From positions 1,109,946 through 1,173,945 of the forward strand of contig NC_008618.1 of the NCBI RefSeq assembly GCF_000010425.1: a stretch of 64,000 bases of DNA, in the 5' to 3' direction. Made by a program: the position numbers and the translations under genes. Below, piece by piece: positions 63,391-64,000 of the stretch (positions are counted from its first letter, which is position 1; every line of letters begins with the position of its first letter). This DNA is from Bifidobacterium adolescentis ATCC 15703. GTDB lineage: Bacteria > Actinomycetota > Actinomycetes > Actinomycetales > Bifidobacteriaceae. The notes below the pieces were generated by a model. That model was not told the DNA's origin and searched no databases. It worked only from the letters and a program-made list of their open reading frames with translations.

Positions 63391-64000
63391 ATGACAGCTT
63401 TAGGAGCCGAAGAGATCCGCACGCGCGTCGAGTCGGATTTCAACCGCATCGTCGACGTGTTGAACCAGAAGATCGCCTTGCAGTCGATTTCCGCGAAAGG
63501 CATCACCGCCGATCATATGAAGCGTTCCGCGCAATTCGTGGCGGACCTGCTGCGCGAGGTCGGCGTCGATACGAAGGTGGTGCAGTCGCACAACCCTGAC
63601 GGCACGCCGGGCGCTTGGGAGGTCATCGGTTCCAAAAACGTCAGCGAGGATGCGCCGACGGTGCTGCTGTACGCGCACCATGACGTGCAGCCGGTGCCGG
63701 ATCCGAGCGTATGGAACACCGACCCGTTCGTCGGCACTGAAATCGACACGCGTCTGTACGGCCGCGGAGCCGCGGACGACGGCGGTGGAATCGCCATTCA
63801 TTCCGGTGCGCTGAAAGCGCTTGAAGACGATCTGAAGGTGAACATCAAGGTGTTCATCGAAGGTGAGGAGGAGATGGGTTCTCCGAGCTTCATTCCGTTC
63901 ATCGAAGAGCACCGGGACGAGTTCGCTTCCGATGTGATCATTGTGGCCGATTCGGGCAACTGGTCCGCTGAGATTCCGTCGCTGACCACGTCGCTGCGTG
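63391..64000 (+). CDS. M20-family dipeptidase (partial, runs off the window)
   Basis: The first 203 residues of a zinc peptidase, starting at ATG 63391 after CAAGGA. Zinc and catalytic motifs YAHHDVQPVPDPSVW (near 93-107), LYGRGAADDGGGI and FIEGEEEMGS are present. The N-terminal RTRVESDFNRIVDVLNQKIA and SAKGITADHMKRSAQFVADL match dipeptidases of the PepV/CPG2 type found in bifidobacteria. The C-terminal half lies beyond the window. Confidence 0.9.
   Translation, partial: MTALGAEEIRTRVESDFNRIVDVLNQKIALQSISAKGITADHMKRSAQFVADLLREVGVDTKVVQSHNPDGTPGAWEVIGSKNVSEDAPTVLLYAHHDVQPVPDPSVWNTDPFVGTEIDTRLYGRGAADDGGGIAIHSGALKALEDDLKVNIKVFIEGEEEMGSPSFIPFIEEHRDEFASDVIIVADSGNWSAEIPSLTTSLR

Noticed and set aside
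1..64000. tRNA, rRNA, CRISPR or prophage structural genes
   Set aside because: Scanning intergenic gaps showed no cloverleaf with a GTTCGA-type T loop, no regularly spaced repeats and no capsid, portal or tail genes.

Overview
The window is a high-GC actinobacterial chromosome segment and looks like a Bifidobacterium. It has an argC-argJ-argB-argD-argF-argR-argG-argH cluster next to pheS-pheT, actinobacterial marker proteins (DUF4191, DUF3043, a TPR protein between tyrS and a NagD-like phosphatase), many GTG starts and AGGAGG-type ribosome sites. No rRNA, tRNA or CRISPR array was seen.

Layout. 1-4.9 kb is an accessory patch: a 40-residue peptide gene, remnants of a membrane protein and an IS256-type transposase, two FtsX/MacB permeases with their ATPase, and an orphan protein that resembles the C-terminal half of FtsZ. 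5-7 kb holds an sdpR-sdpI pair with a perfect operator palindrome and a frameshifted acetyltransferase. 7.2-14.3 kb is core metabolism: prs, nadD, proA, glyA, thrC. 14.4-17 kb has an MFS transporter, a GntR regulator with two palindromes and a HAD phosphatase. 17-27.2 kb is a conserved block on the minus strand (recN, nadK, tlyA, HAD-IIA, an Arg/Gly/Asp-rich TPR protein, tyrS), interrupted by the plus-strand K+ uptake pair ktrB-ktrA. 27.3-30.6 kb carries two proteins sharing a CmpB-like membrane domain and an HD phosphohydrolase. 30.6-39.7 kb is the arginine regulon with ArgR boxes ahead of argC and argG. 39.7-45.1 kb has a DUF4190 protein, pheT, pheS and a TrmH-type methyltransferase. From recN to this methyltransferase the gene order resembles, as I remember it, that of Mycobacterium tuberculosis.

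45.3-46.9 kb is a broken FtsX transporter (truncated permease plus intact ATPase). 46.97-52.7 kb is the most interesting region: a TPP riboswitch followed by an NCS2 nucleobase-type permease, a LuxE-like acyl-protein synthetase, a LuxC-like acyl reductase, an SDR dehydrogenase and a LOG-family protein. Together they look like import of a carboxylic acid and its reduction to an alcohol, shut off when thiamine pyrophosphate is plentiful. I infer salvage of an oxidised thiamine breakdown product.

53.9-58.4 kb is a small integrative element bounded by 28-bp imperfect direct repeats. Its right repeat lies inside the glnA transcription terminator. It carries a tyrosine integrase, a frameshifted excisionase, a RelE/HigB-type toxin with its antitoxin, a truncated Doc toxin, and two unrecognised and partly broken genes. 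58.4-64 kb returns to core genes: glnA, DUF4191, a dihydrolipoamide dehydrogenase, DUF3043 and the start of an M20 dipeptidase cut by the window edge.
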